From positions 16,324,827 through 16,388,826 of the forward strand of contig CM076669.1 in NCBI GenBank assembly GCA_038496675.1: a stretch of 64,000 nucleotides of DNA, given 5' to 3'. The stretch is from Rachycentron canadum (Eukaryota > Chordata > Actinopteri > Carangiformes > Rachycentridae). Made by a program: the position numbers and the translations under genes. This document shows, piece after piece, positions 1-13,500 of the stretch. Position 1 is the first letter of the stretch. Each line of letters opens with the position of its first letter. The notes below the pieces were generated by a model, which saw nothing but the letters and a program-made list of their open reading frames with translations, searched no databases and was not told the DNA's origin.

Positions 1-112
1 CTCCTCCCCCTCTCCACCCCCGGGGGGTGAGGGGGTTTCTCTCCCTCTGCACCCCCGGGGCCGGGCTGTTGTCTGGGAAAGTCCCATGCTAAAAATAACG
101 GCCAACGCTGCC

Positions 113-3100
113 ATGTCGCTCTGGTCTCTCGCGTTTCTCCTGCTTTTCAGAGGCTTCGCTTTTTCTGCAGCAGACAACTGTGAAGGTCAGGCAGCATGGT
201 GTGGACTCACGTTGTTGACAGTCCGCCGGTGGTTTCCCGGTGTGACACTGTTGTGTTGAAGGACTGAAACCCAGGGAGCCCAGCATGCCCTGCATGTGCT
301 GACGGGGAGCCACCTGACACACAGTCATGATCGTGGAAATTCATCTAAAATTACAGATATGGTTATAGTTTACAGCTTCTGAGGTTTTTCACAACAGTTC
401 AACAAACATATGGATAAATGAACTGGACATTTTTAATATTTTGGTCCCACACACTACCTGCATGTCACCCAACTCAAGCACAAAGCTTTACAGCACCACA
501 TCCTGGCCTTCCCTTGTTAAAAAAAAATCCTACTGAAAACATATTAAAGGTCCATACAGTCTAAAGGGAGACCTTCATGTGTTCTTCGATTATAAAGTAG
601 GTCTAGGTTCTATATTAGTACAGAGAAAGTTTCAAAGGTCTCAGTCCACAGAGAAATGCTCACAGCCTGTTTTCAGAAACTAATCGTTAAAAGGTCAGGA
701 CTTCTGGAACTTTGTGATGTCACAACAAAGCAGTCTCTGGTCTCAGTCTCAGTCAGTCTCTATGCCCCACCCATCTGGACCCAAAAGATTTGGTTTCTTT
801 TGGTTTGCCTGAAATTTACTATATTTTTATTGAATCACCAAATACCCAGCCAATCAGAGGAGAGCATCGGATCCTCTTTTCTGACCTGTTGTTACCAGAG
901 CTCAGCCTGAGAGAGGAGATGTAAAACTACACTGAGATGGCTTTTGGTTCTTAAAACCACAAATATATATTCTTATGGAGATCAACACTTCAGATAAAAC
1001 ACCAGAATAGGGTAAAATATGGGACCTTTAAAAGCCCGATACTCAATTTGATCTAATATACAGTACTGTGCAAAAGTCTTAAGCCACCACTAGCTTTGCT
1101 GTTTTAGTGAGGTTTTAATGGCCATCCATATTTATTTTTCATCCTCTTTATTAAGACACAATCAAAAAATACAGGAAATATGTGCACAAAATTTTAATAT
1201 TTAAATAACTAAAAAACACATTTTTCAGAACCAAATAGCTTCTACAGGCAGAAGTCAGTATTTAGTGTGACCTCCCTTGGCACTAAGCTAATCTTGAACT
1301 CTTTTGTGGAAACTGTCCTGAAGTTTTCTGAAGTCATCTTCTGGTCTATTATACCAGGTTGTTTCAGCACTTCATCTTCTTCTTTAGATTTTGTCTGTCT
1401 TGTATTTCTGTCTGTGTCCAGCTGATCCCATACTGCCTCTGTAATATTCAGGTCTGGACTCTGTTAATTAAAACCTGTCTGTACTTTTCAGCATCATGAT
1501 CCCATCAATTCAGACAATATCACCAACACCACTGGTAAAAATAATATAATAATAATAATAATATAATAATAATGATAATACAGCTACACACCAGGACAGA
1601 GCCTCCACCATGTTTCACTGAAGGCCTCAGGCATCATTCTTCATCTCTCTCCAACTCTTCTTCTCACATATTGTCCACAATTGGACCCAAAAATGTCAAA
1701 CCTGTATTGGTCACTCCATCATACTCTGTTCTACTGATCTTCATTCCAATCTTTGTGAGCTTTATTTTCTCCTTTTCTCCCTGTTCCCCCTCTGAAAAAG
1801 TGGTTTCTTGGCTGCTGCCCTTCCACAAAGCTCATTCCTGATCAAGCTTCAGACTGTAGAAGTTCGACTTGGCTTCATCCTGATGAAGCTGATTCTTCAA
1901 ATGTCTTTATAACAGCGTGAACACCACATCTTCAGTGTTCAGTCTGTTTGCTGATTTCCCTTTGACAGTGGCCTTGATGCTAAATGATGATTTAATCTCT
2001 GTCAAACTCTGTGATCTTTGTCATGTTGAATGACGTGATTGAAAGTTGCTCTTCTACATATTAGCAGCTTCCACTGAGTTAACCTCATCAACATGTGTCT
2101 GTAAAGCTCCATCATCTCCTGCTCAAACCTGCTGTAATGGACCATTTCACAGCATCATGTTGACATGAAATATTCAAATTCAAATACAGGTGTTAACAAT
2201 GACATTAGTTATGGCTCCATTCATTTAGGTTTAAGAGCCAGTTCCTGCTGTTGCTCCAGTGTCAGAGGAGGTCACACTGAATACTTGACTCTTTAGTCTA
2301 TAGAAGCTGTTTTTTCTGATTCTTCTCAGTTTTTTAATCCTGCTTCACATTTCCTGTATTTTCTGGTAGTATTGTAAAGTATAACTTTAATCATTATTCA
2401 GAGTGAGACTGGGCCATGGTGGACCCACATGTTTGCATTAGAATGATATCTATATATCATACACACAGGACAACACAAACTCAGTCCTGGTAATAGACGT
2501 GTTTCACACTAACAGATGTGATGTATATTGAAATTGCAGGAATAAGCAGGTTTGATGAGCTGCCCCACTAACAGTGAACTGGTGTGCAGTGTGCGTGACA
2601 TTTCTCCACAGACTGTATGGCAGTTTGAACTCAGCCCACACAGAGCTCACACCTGCCCTGGTGGAGGAAGAGCTGGTCCAGGCCTGCAGCGTGGCCCAGG
2701 GGAAGGAGGCGAGGCTGGTGAGAGCACAGAGACGCAACCATGACTTCTGCCATGTAGCCACATTAGCATTAAATGAGTTTAATTAGTTTGGGTTTTTGGT
2801 TCTCAACCACAGCACAGATTCAGAGGCTTCTATGGGAAATAGTTAAAATCTCAAAGTCTGTGTCCTAGTCAAAGAGGAAGGACAGTGCAGGGTGATTGCA
2901 GGCTGGTTGAAACTAACATTAAATAAAAGATGTGCCTTCATTTAGTCCCCGTAGAAGACATTTAAATTTGACTCAGCAGCACAAGGGGAAGGTAGAATAA
3001 GAAGAATAGCAACAGACTCCAAAACAAATAAGATAGAAATACTATATACAATAACAATAAGATACAATGAAATGTAGTCCATTATGTACATGTGCAATAT

Positions 3101-3508
3101 AATAATCAGCATCCAACACATCCTTTTTTAGCAGACCTCACTGCTTTTGTTTGTTTTCTCTGGTCATGGTTTGGAAATCTGACTTTAAAGAGCAGTAATT
3201 CTCTAAAGCACATAGCTAAATGGTCCATTAGCTGATTGGTGAATCACATCTTAACCCAGCATCCCTGCACAGCAGACAGCTACAGCAGACAGCTACAGCA
3301 GACAGCTACAGCAGACAGCTACAGCAGACAGCTGACGACTCCCACCCTTTGAACAGCGAATTTCAGCTACATGTCATAAAAGCAATGTGTATTTATTGGC
3401 TTACTTATTTGATTCCTTTTTTATTGTGTTTTATGGGTTTTTTGTGTCTGTTGTGTGTTGAATGTGTGTAAGACCGAATTTACCCACAGGTACAAATAAA
3501 GTAACCTA

Positions 3509-3552
<44 letters not shown>

Positions 3553-4135
3553 GCCGACCCTGCCCTTAGACAGCAGCTCATGGCTTGGTGTAGTGGTTAG
3601 CACTGTCACCTCACAGCCAGAAGGTTCTGGGTTCTAGCCCCAGGCCTGAGCCTGTGTGGGGAGTCTGCATGTTCTTCCTTCTCTCACCATGAGCTGCAGA
3701 TTTGACAGTGTGTTTTTGTGCCATCCTAGTGTTACTACCTGGGAGCCAGTCGCGATGCAGCAACACGTGTCACGGCGTCAGTGTCTCGACCTTTGGCCTC
3801 CCACGTCCCTGTGGAGAAGATCTGTCAGCGCCTCAGCAGCAGAGACACACAGATCTGTCAGCTTAGATATGGTAAAGTGTGTTCAAATACAGAGACAGAC
3901 GCTTCATTAGTGCGTTTGTGGGGTAGAGATACATTAAATGCAGTTTGTGTGTTTGTCTACAGAGCCTCAGCTGAAGGATCTGAGCAGTGATGGGCTGAAC
4001 AAGCTGCGGGTGTTGGAGCTGAGGAACATTTTAGCCTCGTGGGGAGAGGAGTGTCGAGGCTGCCTGGAGAAACACGAGTTTGTCAGCCTCATCCAGGAGA
4101 AGGCGCCGCTGCATGCTCACCGCCTGGAGCTATGA
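113..4135 (+). CDS. cdnf: Cerebral dopamine neurotrophic factor (MANF/CDNF family), 4 exons
   Basis: Coding exons are 113-185, 2590-2717, 3730-3871 and 3963-4135; phases close to give 171 aa (human CDNF is 187). Residues 1-20 are a hydrophobic signal peptide. The mature part carries all eight family cysteines: CEVC near residues 23-26, one in the saposin-like helix, CYYLG at the exon 2/3 join, KICQ, QICQL, and the C-terminal SAP-domain CRGC (145-148). The protein ends in RLEL, a KDEL-like ER retrieval tail. The context SWGEECR and SLIQE near the C-terminus resemble CDNF more than MANF. Family role: ER-resident, secreted under stress, binds chaperones and protects neurons. An in-frame ATG at 86 would add nine residues; I chose 113 because it gives a compact signal peptide. 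The gene is convergent with irak3. Confidence 0.93.
546..1031. mobile_element. MITE family A, copy 1 (TTAA-flanked, in cdnf intron 1)
   Basis: The ends are an inverted repeat reading AAAGGTCCATA at the left and TATGGGACCTTT at the right, both adjoining TTAA, which suggests a piggyBac-type nonautonomous element. Blocks of this sequence recur near 10.03-10.17 kb plus 11.23-11.51 kb, at 43.44-43.80 kb and at 53.96-54.15 kb. It has no coding capacity. The superfamily is inferred from the TTAA ends only. Confidence 0.65.
1061..2390. mobile_element. Degenerate Tc1-like transposon in cdnf intron 1
   Basis: The left end follows a TA and begins with a CAGTACTGTGCAAAAGTCTT block, a common fish Tc1-like terminus. 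About 100-200 bp in from each side the sequence is inverted: the block at about 1165-1280 matches the reverse complement of about 2265-2365. The interior (about 1590-1850) resembles the antisense of a Tc1 transposase region but is full of stops. The right terminus is eroded, so that end is approximate. Confidence 0.65.
3269..3332. repeat. 13-bp tandem repeat in cdnf intron 2
   Basis: Nearly perfect units of AGACAGCTACAGC repeat about 4.5 times. No coding role is evident. Confidence 0.85.
3512..3550. repeat. (CA)n microsatellite
   Basis: An uninterrupted CA dinucleotide run in cdnf intron 2. Confidence 0.95.
3580..3700 (+). mobile_element. tRNA-like fish SINE fragment
   Basis: The run GTGTAGTGGTTAGCACTGTC is followed by a CTCACAG and GGTTCTGGGTTCTAG region and then GTGTGGGGAGTCTGCATGTT. 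This is the widespread fish repeat with tRNA-like A and B boxes (recognised from memory; the family name is uncertain). It ends about 30 bp before cdnf exon 3. Confidence 0.6.
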
Positions 4136-5081
4136 GGAGTAATTAGTGTCTTCTCCATCCACACAGCAAAAAGCCAATACATACTTGTTCATTAGTATGA
4201 ACTTAACCAGAGTTTACTTAGTTTATTTCAATGCACCCGCTGCTGCTGACTTCACTTCACTGAAAGAGTTCATGCTTATCTTCTAATTTTCTTTCTTCTT
4301 CTCATCAATGTGAAGGTAATGATGAATGTATCACAATAATGGCATTTCCTATTGGTACAAAATGACAAAACAATTCATGTCTTATAAATTAATTGCCCAT
4401 GTCTGCCCATAACATGTATTTGACTGTGTTAATATGTGGTGACACTTGGTTTTATTTGAAAATGTTCATATAATTCATACAAGTGCACATATGATGACTT
4501 AAATACCGGAAAAGCTTCTTATCACTACCTCACTTGAGCAACATCATGCAGCCTGATGCTCTCAAATGATTTTTTATCTCATTCATCAACATTCACAGTG
4601 ACACACATCATGTGGCACCAATGTGCACCTGACTGACAGCAGCAGAAGGAATCGCAGTATTGATCCTTTGCTATAGAAATAGTGAAAAATGACATCTGTG
4701 CATTTGCTTGTTGGTCAATCAGTTTACAGTGAAAACAACAAATGTCCTTTTGAAGATGGAGCCACTGAAGTTTGGGGTGTGCATGTGAAATGGATATAAT
4801 AGATTGATTTTGAAAGTAGCTGCCAAGTTATTCTCTATTGATCAAATAATTTCAGTTGTATTCAAAGGCACAACCTCATGGTTTTTACAGAACCAACACA
4901 TTTCTCAAATATTAAACTTCTGTACAAACAGTTTGTCTAAAGATAAAGAACCACAGAGGATCAAATCTACCAGACAGTTGATGCTGCACACAACATTTAC
5001 AGAACAACGAGAAAGACCATTAATAAGAACGACAGGATATAGGTTCTGTTATACTTTTACTTTTGAAAGTAGTCTCTACAA

Positions 5082-5104
5082 GTGTGTGTGTGTGTGTGTG
5101 TGTG
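5082..5104. repeat. (TG)n microsatellite
   Basis: A pure TG run. Confidence 0.95.
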
Positions 5105-7012
5105 AAGTATACACACACTTAAACTTAAGAGAAGATGGGGCAGCAAACTGTGGATAAATATCAGGTAGAGACAGATACAGAAACAAACACACTACACAAA
5201 CACAATCATAGTAATAAGACCAATAATGTGTTGACCCCAGACAGGGTCAGGTCTGGATTTAAACCTGTGTTTGTTTTCCCACGTTTCCCACAGTTCATGT
5301 GAATGGTTTGGAAAAGATAAAATACATTTCGTTACACTGCCTGTGATTGTGTTTATTTCTCTTTATGTCACTCACGTGGTGGTGAGGCCTCAGTCAGGAC
5401 TGAGGACTGAGGTGTGGTAGAGGAAAGACCAGCAGACAGGGTTTTTCTGAGTTTTCTTTTTACTCAACAAAAAAAAGTTTTAAAAAATGATGCACATTTC
5501 ACAAGCATGTAGCAGACACACAATATTGCTTTCTCATCTCAGCTGTATATACCAGCTCAATTCTACAAGAGGGCACATGACCACTCCTGATACATTTAGC
5601 AAATATATTCATAATTTAACATCATCAATACTAACACACACACCGTGCCCATGACCACGGCCTCAGACAAGATTAATAAATTACATTACAAACGTAACCA
5701 AACCCTCTACCAACCCCTCTTATAATAAACTAATAAACCTACTTTATTCATTTGTTTACTATACACAGTCACTGTGTGGTTTCACACCTTAGTGAGGGCG
5801 GAAGCATCAAGTGATCAGAGCAGTTACAGGTGAGCACTCTCTGTCACTGATCTCTAGCTTAATTTTTGTAGTAGTAGTGACCTGTCTGTTAACAGCAGCA
5901 GGTGAAACTCCAGTACATGTCTGGACCACCTGTGATCAAACCCTCATTTCATAACTGTTGTCTGACAGAATCTCAAAAACATGAATGAAAGGCAGACTGA
6001 ACTGGGATTTCAGCTGGGCCTATATTCACTGATACAATCATCACTCAGAGAGGAAGTTAGAGAGATCTTTCTTTCTCAGGCCTTTGCATTTATTACAGTC
6101 ATAGTGAGAGAGATAGAGACTGCAAAGTTGGGAGGACAGAGAGGCAACTATCTTTCTTATTTTCTCCTTCACAGAACACAGCCTCTGTCTAAGATGCCTA
6201 GTGTGGACCTTAAGCCCCCAGCTGTTGTGGTCCTGCCAAAAATGTACTATTATTCATTTGTTTTTGCATCTCATTGTCCTTCACTGTTCACTGTTCACTT
6301 CACTGACATAATGTTGATACAGCTCTTCAGCTGCATTAGCTAACATTAGCTCTGAGTTGGCTTTATTTGACAGTTTAATCCAGGTTCAATTTATTAGGCT
6401 CATTTCAGTCAGACTTTTCATAATGAGCTGAATATTACTTCCCCATCCAGACCTGTAATATATGACATATACTGTCTCCCTATGTCAAAAGTGTTGTTGC
6501 CATATATGTCAGTGATAAAAAGAATATATTATTATCACATGTATACATCCTCTGGCTATGATATATACATGTATCACATATATTAAATATCCATCGAAAA
6601 TTTGTACAAATATTAAAAATATCTATATAATAAATCTTTACATGATGTAACAGGTTGTGACCATGTATGTTAATGACATATGTTTAGTTTTGTATGCAAG
6701 GTCATTAAAACAACATATATACTCATATATTTTAACATGTTGGAGCTCAGAGTTAAGATTAATGGGTGGAACCCTTACCCATCATGCTGTGAGGCAATGC
6801 GTTTCTAAACATAAGTAGATTGGGTTTTAAATGTTATCTGCACATAGTAACCACTCTGACTGTTCTCACCAGTGTCTCTGGTCCCTTCATGGAAAAAGCA
6901 TGTTACACGATGAGTTAAGTGAGCCTCAGTTCTTCCCACAGCAACTCTATCTATCTATCTATATTGGTCAACTTCCATTAATTTAGAAGACGTCTATTAA
7001 GTGGTTTCAGAC

Positions 7013-7018
7013 TTTATT
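7013..7018 (-). terminator. Candidate irak3 poly(A) signal
   Basis: AATAAA on the minus strand, about 495 nt beyond the irak3 stop codon. Whether it is used is unknown. Confidence 0.35.
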
Positions 7019-7511
7019 TATTTATATATATTATTTTAATATATTATTTTTGGATTTATTCAGTAGAATATGTTTATGTAACAGACATATAATGTATACA
7101 TACACACATAAACATACATGTTTGTGTGGACTAGATACATATTTACATTTATGAAATTGTTCTAATTTATAATAGGTTTCAACTTTTATATATGTATGTA
7201 TCTTTTTTTTGTGTCAAATGTAACATAAAATATATTTCAGATAAGGAAATTCAGTACAAGTAGATATATTACATTTGCCTCTGGGTCTTTATGACCCATT
7301 AATAGTAATAATAGTAGTAGCAATAGTTCTAATATCAGGATTCATAATAGTAGTAATAATAATCATGTCTGATAGATGTACCAGGATGTTTCTGATCACC
7401 ACTGCTACTATAATACTTAAAGACCTCTTATATTATATGTTATATTATATCGTAATTACCCTGTGAATGAGAAGCTTTTCAGGTGTCAGTGTGGGGGAGG
7501 GATCCTGGCCT

Positions 7512-10500
7512 CTACTGTAGTCCTGTCTCAGAGAGAAGCTCCCCTGTGTTGATCAGCCTCCTGTCATACAGACTCAGTTTTGTCCTCAGTCTCTTCTTGG
7601 CTTCGTTCTCCACCACACTGAAGTCAGCTGAAACACAGCAACACAACAACAGATTACTTTTATCAGGCCAACATACACACAGTACATTCCACATTCACGT
7701 AATACATGTAAATGATTGCAGTGACTGTTTTTTAATTAAGAATAAATCACTGAGGACTTCTGTTCAAACCAGGTCTGATCAGGGTCATAGAGTGGTAGAA
7801 AGTGCTGACACAGGCTCAAATGAGAATTATAATTGGGTAAAGTAGCGTTGGTATGTCTTCTGATCTTGGAGGCACCTGGTGAAGTTGACTCAACCATCCA
7901 AGTACAGTTTAGATGATCAATGTGATCATATGCAGGTTTGATGATGAGAACCTGCCTCTGTAATGAGGGTTGGAGGTGGAGTCTTAAAAAGACTTACCCT
8001 GAGGACTCTCTGTGTGGTAGGGGGTGAACCCGTTGGCCTTGCAGTCCTCACAGGCCAGATCACCTGTCTCAGCAGGGCAGCTGCACTGCACAGGCCAGCT
8101 GTTGTACAGGTCTACTGCTTCCTCGCTCAAATATGTCACCTCAGACTGGCTGCACTCACGGGGCCCTGCCACAGCTGGAGGACCACTGAGGCTGTGCTGC
8201 TCGTCCTGCTCGTCCTGCTCCACAGGAAGGGAGGACAAGGGGCTCTCATCTGCCTTCACTGGGGCTCCAACATCCAGACTACGAGGTTGGTCAACAAGTG
8301 GGCATGTGGGTGGAGGAAGCAGCTGGCTCAGTGTCCGAAGTACCTTAGGACAATAATGATTTACAACATTTATCTCATCTGCAGCAACTGAAATGACTCA
8401 AGCAGCAGAACAATAACATGCAGTGGAGATACATGCCGTCCTGCGGGTTATCAATAAAACCTTTGGGCTCAGAATGATTTGCTACAGACTGGTTCTAAAA
8501 ATAGAGAATCAACTATTGATGCTCACATTCTCCATGCTCGGTCTGTGGCGGTGGCGGCTGGCAGTGCAGTCCAAGGCCAGAGACACAAGGCTGAGGGCCA
8601 AGGCAGTTGGCCACTGCCCAGCTGCCTTATCCAAAAACTGCAGACAAGAATCCACACCACCACTGTCTTCCACCTCAGTGACAAGCAAATCCCTCTGAAA
8701 TAGGAAAGTGACGGGGGGGGGGCAGAGAGAGTGTGTGACATCACCCATTGGTTTGTGAGTGGCTGTAGTGAAGCCTCCAATTTGTAATTTGTCCATCAAG
8801 GGAGAAGTAGGGCCATTTTCACATGGACTTGTCCCCAATGGTCATTAGATAGATGCAGGTTTGAGGCTCTTCAGCATTGGCTTCACTTTTCAGCCACAGA
8901 GTCTACGTCCACTTTTATTAATAGTCTATGGGTTAAACAGGCATATTTCCTAAAATGCCACTCTGTTCCTATTATAGTCAATAATTACCTTCTTTTTACA
9001 ACTAGTGAAGTCGTCCCCTGATGGTCATTAGATACAATGAAGGTTTATGGCATTTTTACATGGTCTATGGGTCTAACACCCTGTATATTCATGTTGCTTG
9101 TTGGTAGTGATACTGTAAATCATGGGTGCTGATTAATGTTTCACGAGTCTGTCCACTTTTATAAACAGTCTAATCTTTTAACAAATTCATAAATCTTAAA
9201 CGGAGTCACTGTGAGCCTTCATTGTGCAGGAAGTTATGTATATGAACACGACAGTGGAAAACTGAAACTGAAGTTGGTAAATCTGTGTAGAACTTTTGAG
9301 CTGTTGTTGTCAGACATCATTTTGTAGTTTATAGATACAGGCTACATAAAAAGTTCCTACTTCAGTGTTGACTCACCAGCAGAGTTTGTTTCGGTTTGTC
9401 ACTGTCTATGACCTTCCGTCCTGTTATGGTTTCCATGATGACCTGAGAACACGCAAACTGTGGTTAATGGCAATGAAAAAAAGTGTGAAAATGTTTCCAC
9501 CAGAAATCATCATGTTTTTACATTTGCATTATTTTTGTGTGTGTGTGGCACTTTTACTTCAGTAAAGGATCTGAACACTTCCTCAACCACTGAAAGTCAC
9601 TAAGTGGCACAAACTCACTGACTGAATCAAAGGTAGACCAGCAACCCCATGTTCTGTGAGGTAAAATGACTGTTTTAGTTAATGGAGCCTGGTGCTTTGA
9701 ACAGAGTGACGTCATGGCTGTACCTGTTGCATCTTAGGGTGCAGCAACAGTAAAGCACCGCCTTCGTATTAATGCATCTGTGATAGTAATCCAACAATAT
9801 AATATATCTAATGATACAAGGGACCATTCTACATACTGTTCATTGTGATTAAACCTAATTTTGAATTGAGTACTTTAAATTTTAATGTTAATCTATGATA
9901 TTGAGACTTTTACTTTAAGTAGCTAAATCATTATTTTTTATACTGACTGATCATATTATGATCATGATCATTTACTATGAAAGGTGTCCCATGTCATTAA
10001 AATTGAATTTTATTTGATATCCATTAGAAGATCTACTTTAAGAACCAAGAACCGTCTCAGTGTAGTTTTCCATCTCCTCTCTCAGGCTGAGCTCTGGAGC
10101 TCTGGGAACAACAGGTTCGTCTGAACTTCTCTTCTGATTGGCTGACTGTTTTCTGAGTGATCCAATATACAGTGGCTTGCAAAAGTATTCATACATAAAA
10201 TGTGATATCCCTTGAAAAGTTCAAGGGATATCACATTTTGTCACGTTACGACCACAAACATAAGTATATTTTATTGGAATTTTATGTGAAAGACCAACAC
10301 AAAGTTGCACACAATTGTGAAGCACAAAGAAAATTATGCATGATTTTAATTTTTTTTTTACAAATAAAAAAAGGTGCGGTGTGCAAAAGTATTCAGCCCC
10401 CTTTTCTCTGAGTCAATACTTTGTGGAAATGCCTTTTGCTGCAGTTACAGCTGCAAGTCTTTTGGGGTATAAGCTCTACAAGCTTTGAACATCTAGAGAC

Positions 10501-13500
10501 TGAAATTTTTGCCCTTCTTCTTTGCAAAACAGCTAAAGCTCAGGCAGATTAGGTGGAGAGTGTTTGTGAACAGCAGTTTACAGATCTTGCCACAGATTCT
10601 CCACTGGATTTAGGTCTGGACTTTGACTGGGCCACTCTAACACATGAATTTGCCCAGAGCACCTTCTTCCATGTTAGCTGTGTCCCCCACGTGGCTTCTG
10701 GCAAACTGCAAACAGGACTTCTTATGGTTTTCTTTTAACAATGGCTTTCTTCTTGCCACTCTTCCATAAAGGCCAGATTTGTACAGTGCACGACTAATAG
10801 TTGTCCTGCGGAAAGATCCCCCCCCCCCCGAGCTGTGGATCTCTGCAGTTCGCCCAGAGTCACCATGGGCCTCTGTCTGGTGTGTTCCTTGGACTTCATG
10901 ATGCTGTTTGCTCCCCAATATTCTCTTAAACATCTGAGGCCGTCACAGAACAGCTGTATTTGTAGTGAGATTAGATTAAACACAGGTTGACTCTATTTAG
11001 TCATTAGGTCAACATTCGATCATTCAGCAACCATCAGGCAACTTCTGAAGGCAACTGGTTGACTCAGAGAAAAGGGGGCTGAATACTTTTGCACATTGCA
11101 CTTTTCAGTTTTTATTTGTAAAAAAAAATTCACTTTGTGTTGGTCTTTCACATAAAATTCCAATAAAATATGTTTATGTTTGTGGTTGTAACGTGACAAA
11201 ATGTGGAAAAGTTCAAGGGGCACTGTAAATATAGCAGCTTCCAAGTAAAAACTAAGTCTTGCAAGGTTGGATGGTAGGTCAAAGGTGTGGGTGTAGCTGA
11301 GGGCGTAGCTGCTTTGTTATGATGTCACAAAGTCCCAGAAGTCCTGACAGCTGGTTTTAAGGCTCAGTTTCTGAAAACAGGCTGTGAGCATTTCCCTGTG
11401 GACTGAGACCTTTGATACTTTCACTGTGTTAATGTAGAACCTAGAACTGATTTACAGTCAAAGACCACATGGAGGTCGACCTTTAGACCGTATGGACCTT
11501 TTACTTTACTTTTAATTCACACTCACTGATCTAAAATCTCATTGAACACAACCTGCTCAGCACCAAATGGTGCAGTTAGGGTGTAGCTGGAGCATTTAGC
11601 AGCTAAAGAGTCAGATATTTCCCTCTGGAGTTGGTGGAGACCAAAAACAGAGATAAAAGAGAGAATCTTTGCCTTTGTTGTTCTAGTTTCTGCTGATGCA
11701 ACAACTCAGCGCACACACTGAATGAAGAAAGTTTAGCTTGGCGTATATGATCTTTTTGCAATCACCATTCCAAGGCTGTAAATATCCAGGCTGAAGGAAA
11801 GCTTGCAATCTCGGATGTACTCCTCAGGGAGGTATCCCTGGTTGCCATGGAAACTTGCATCAATAGTGATGGTACAGTTTGGATTGGCTGAATGAGGACG
11901 TAGATGAGCCAACCCAAAGTTAGACAGCTTGGGCTGCTGGGCATCATCCAATAGTATGTTAGCACTGTAGAGAGAAGCCACACAGACCCTGAGTCAACTT
12001 TCACAGACAGCAGAGCGACAACACAGATGGAAGAGCAGGCGATTAAGAGTGAAGGTCCCACAATGCTGTAGCCACATGGTATGACCCTTTAAAACCAATA
12101 TAACCTATTTGGGTTAATGGAAAAGTAGTCCACAACTTAGACAAGTTCCTAAAAATGTCCTTGGTCCAAGCACACTTTATAACCTTTAAGGAATGGAGCA
12201 GGAGTGATGGCAAAGTGAGTGTGCGTTTGGTGGCTCATACCTGGAGATGTTGCCACAGATCACTGGACAGGGCTGGGCTGTATGGAGGTGATGCAAAGCC
12301 TTTGCAACTCCCTTGATGATGGTGAGACGTTCTTGCCAAGAGAGAGGGTTCTCTCCATTCTGTACAGTAACAGAACTGAAATAGTCAAATTGACTGGGAA
12401 AATGGATGTGAAAACCTTCACACACAGGCAGGACATAGGTACCAGCATGAGAAGCACAGCACTTCACAAGCTGGGTTAGGGGCTGGATCTGAATGATCGG
12501 TTACACTTTTCTCCTGGTGGCTGAAAAAGGCAGACCAGGTGTGGTGGTGGTGTGGGCCTGATGGTCATTAGAGAGAATGAAGGTTTCCTATGATCTGTAC
12601 ACATCAGACTGTCTTCTTCCTTTTCATACAGGCTCTGTGTTAGCTTAGCAGCTTACCTAGAGACATTGCATTCAAAGTCAATGCCATCATGCAGAGAGTC
12701 GACAAAGCAGTTGGCTGATCCCAGCGAGGACAGAGAGTGTTTGGCCATTTAAATATTGGTCTCATTTTTCAGACCCAGAGTCTACGTCACTTTTATATCT
12801 ACGTGTGGGACGTAATGTCACTGGAGAGTGAACAAGGTGCAACCCAAGTACATGATGCAACAGGTGTTTGGAGAGCAGAGTGGGAATAAAAGAGGCACCA
12901 TTCTCTCTTTTCCACGATGATAGTGAAGCTGTAGTTGCATAACGTTGTTTTAATTAATTGTTTTTTCTTGATGAAAAAACATGATAAAGTGACAGAAACA
13001 GAAAGTGACATGGAAGACATTGTGACCAGAAACATATTGACAAAGAGTATATTAAAATGAGATGTGTGTGTGTGTGTCTGTGTGTGTGTGTGTGTGTGTG
13101 TATAATTTTGCTTTAAATGACTCAGATGAAGGACGTCAACCATGTCACCAAAGGAAGTGCATGTCAGCTGAATCCACAGACAGCAGAAGTTTCTTCACTA
13201 TCAATTAGTGGTGAGGGCAAATTTGTTTCATGAAATTACACAGTGTTACTGGGTTATTTTTTCCATTGTAAATCTCTTTGTTCTATTTTACATTCTTTGA
13301 GTTCTGCAAGTTATACAAAAGCAAAACCAGTGAGTCTACTTCCTTTTTTCTGAGTATTATAAGGTAACAGCTTGGCTATGGCCTGGTGAGTGAGTCACAA
13401 ACAGGAACTGCCTTCACAATGACATAATAACGGACAGACCACAGGATGAACAGCTGCAAGAGGCCATCACAAATCTTACCTGACAGTGTAGTCTGTGGGA

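Larger units (their letters stand above)
4136..7511. other. Intergenic region between cdnf and irak3 (convergent 3' ends)
   Basis: It contains the 3' UTRs of both genes, a TG microsatellite and a very AT-rich stretch at about 6400-7260 with ATAT tracts. Open frames here are short, lack splice logic and resemble no family I know. I see no gene. Confidence 0.6.

Noticed and set aside
1572..1841. 89-codon plus-strand frame
   Set aside because: It is the reverse strand of a decayed Tc1-like transposase region.
3269..3332. Possible CRISPR-like array
   Set aside because: Units are contiguous without spacers and the genome is eukaryotic; it is a minisatellite.
8509..8838. Extended open frame around irak3 exon 11
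   Set aside because: Only 8694-8527 between the splice sites is coding; the flanks are intron.
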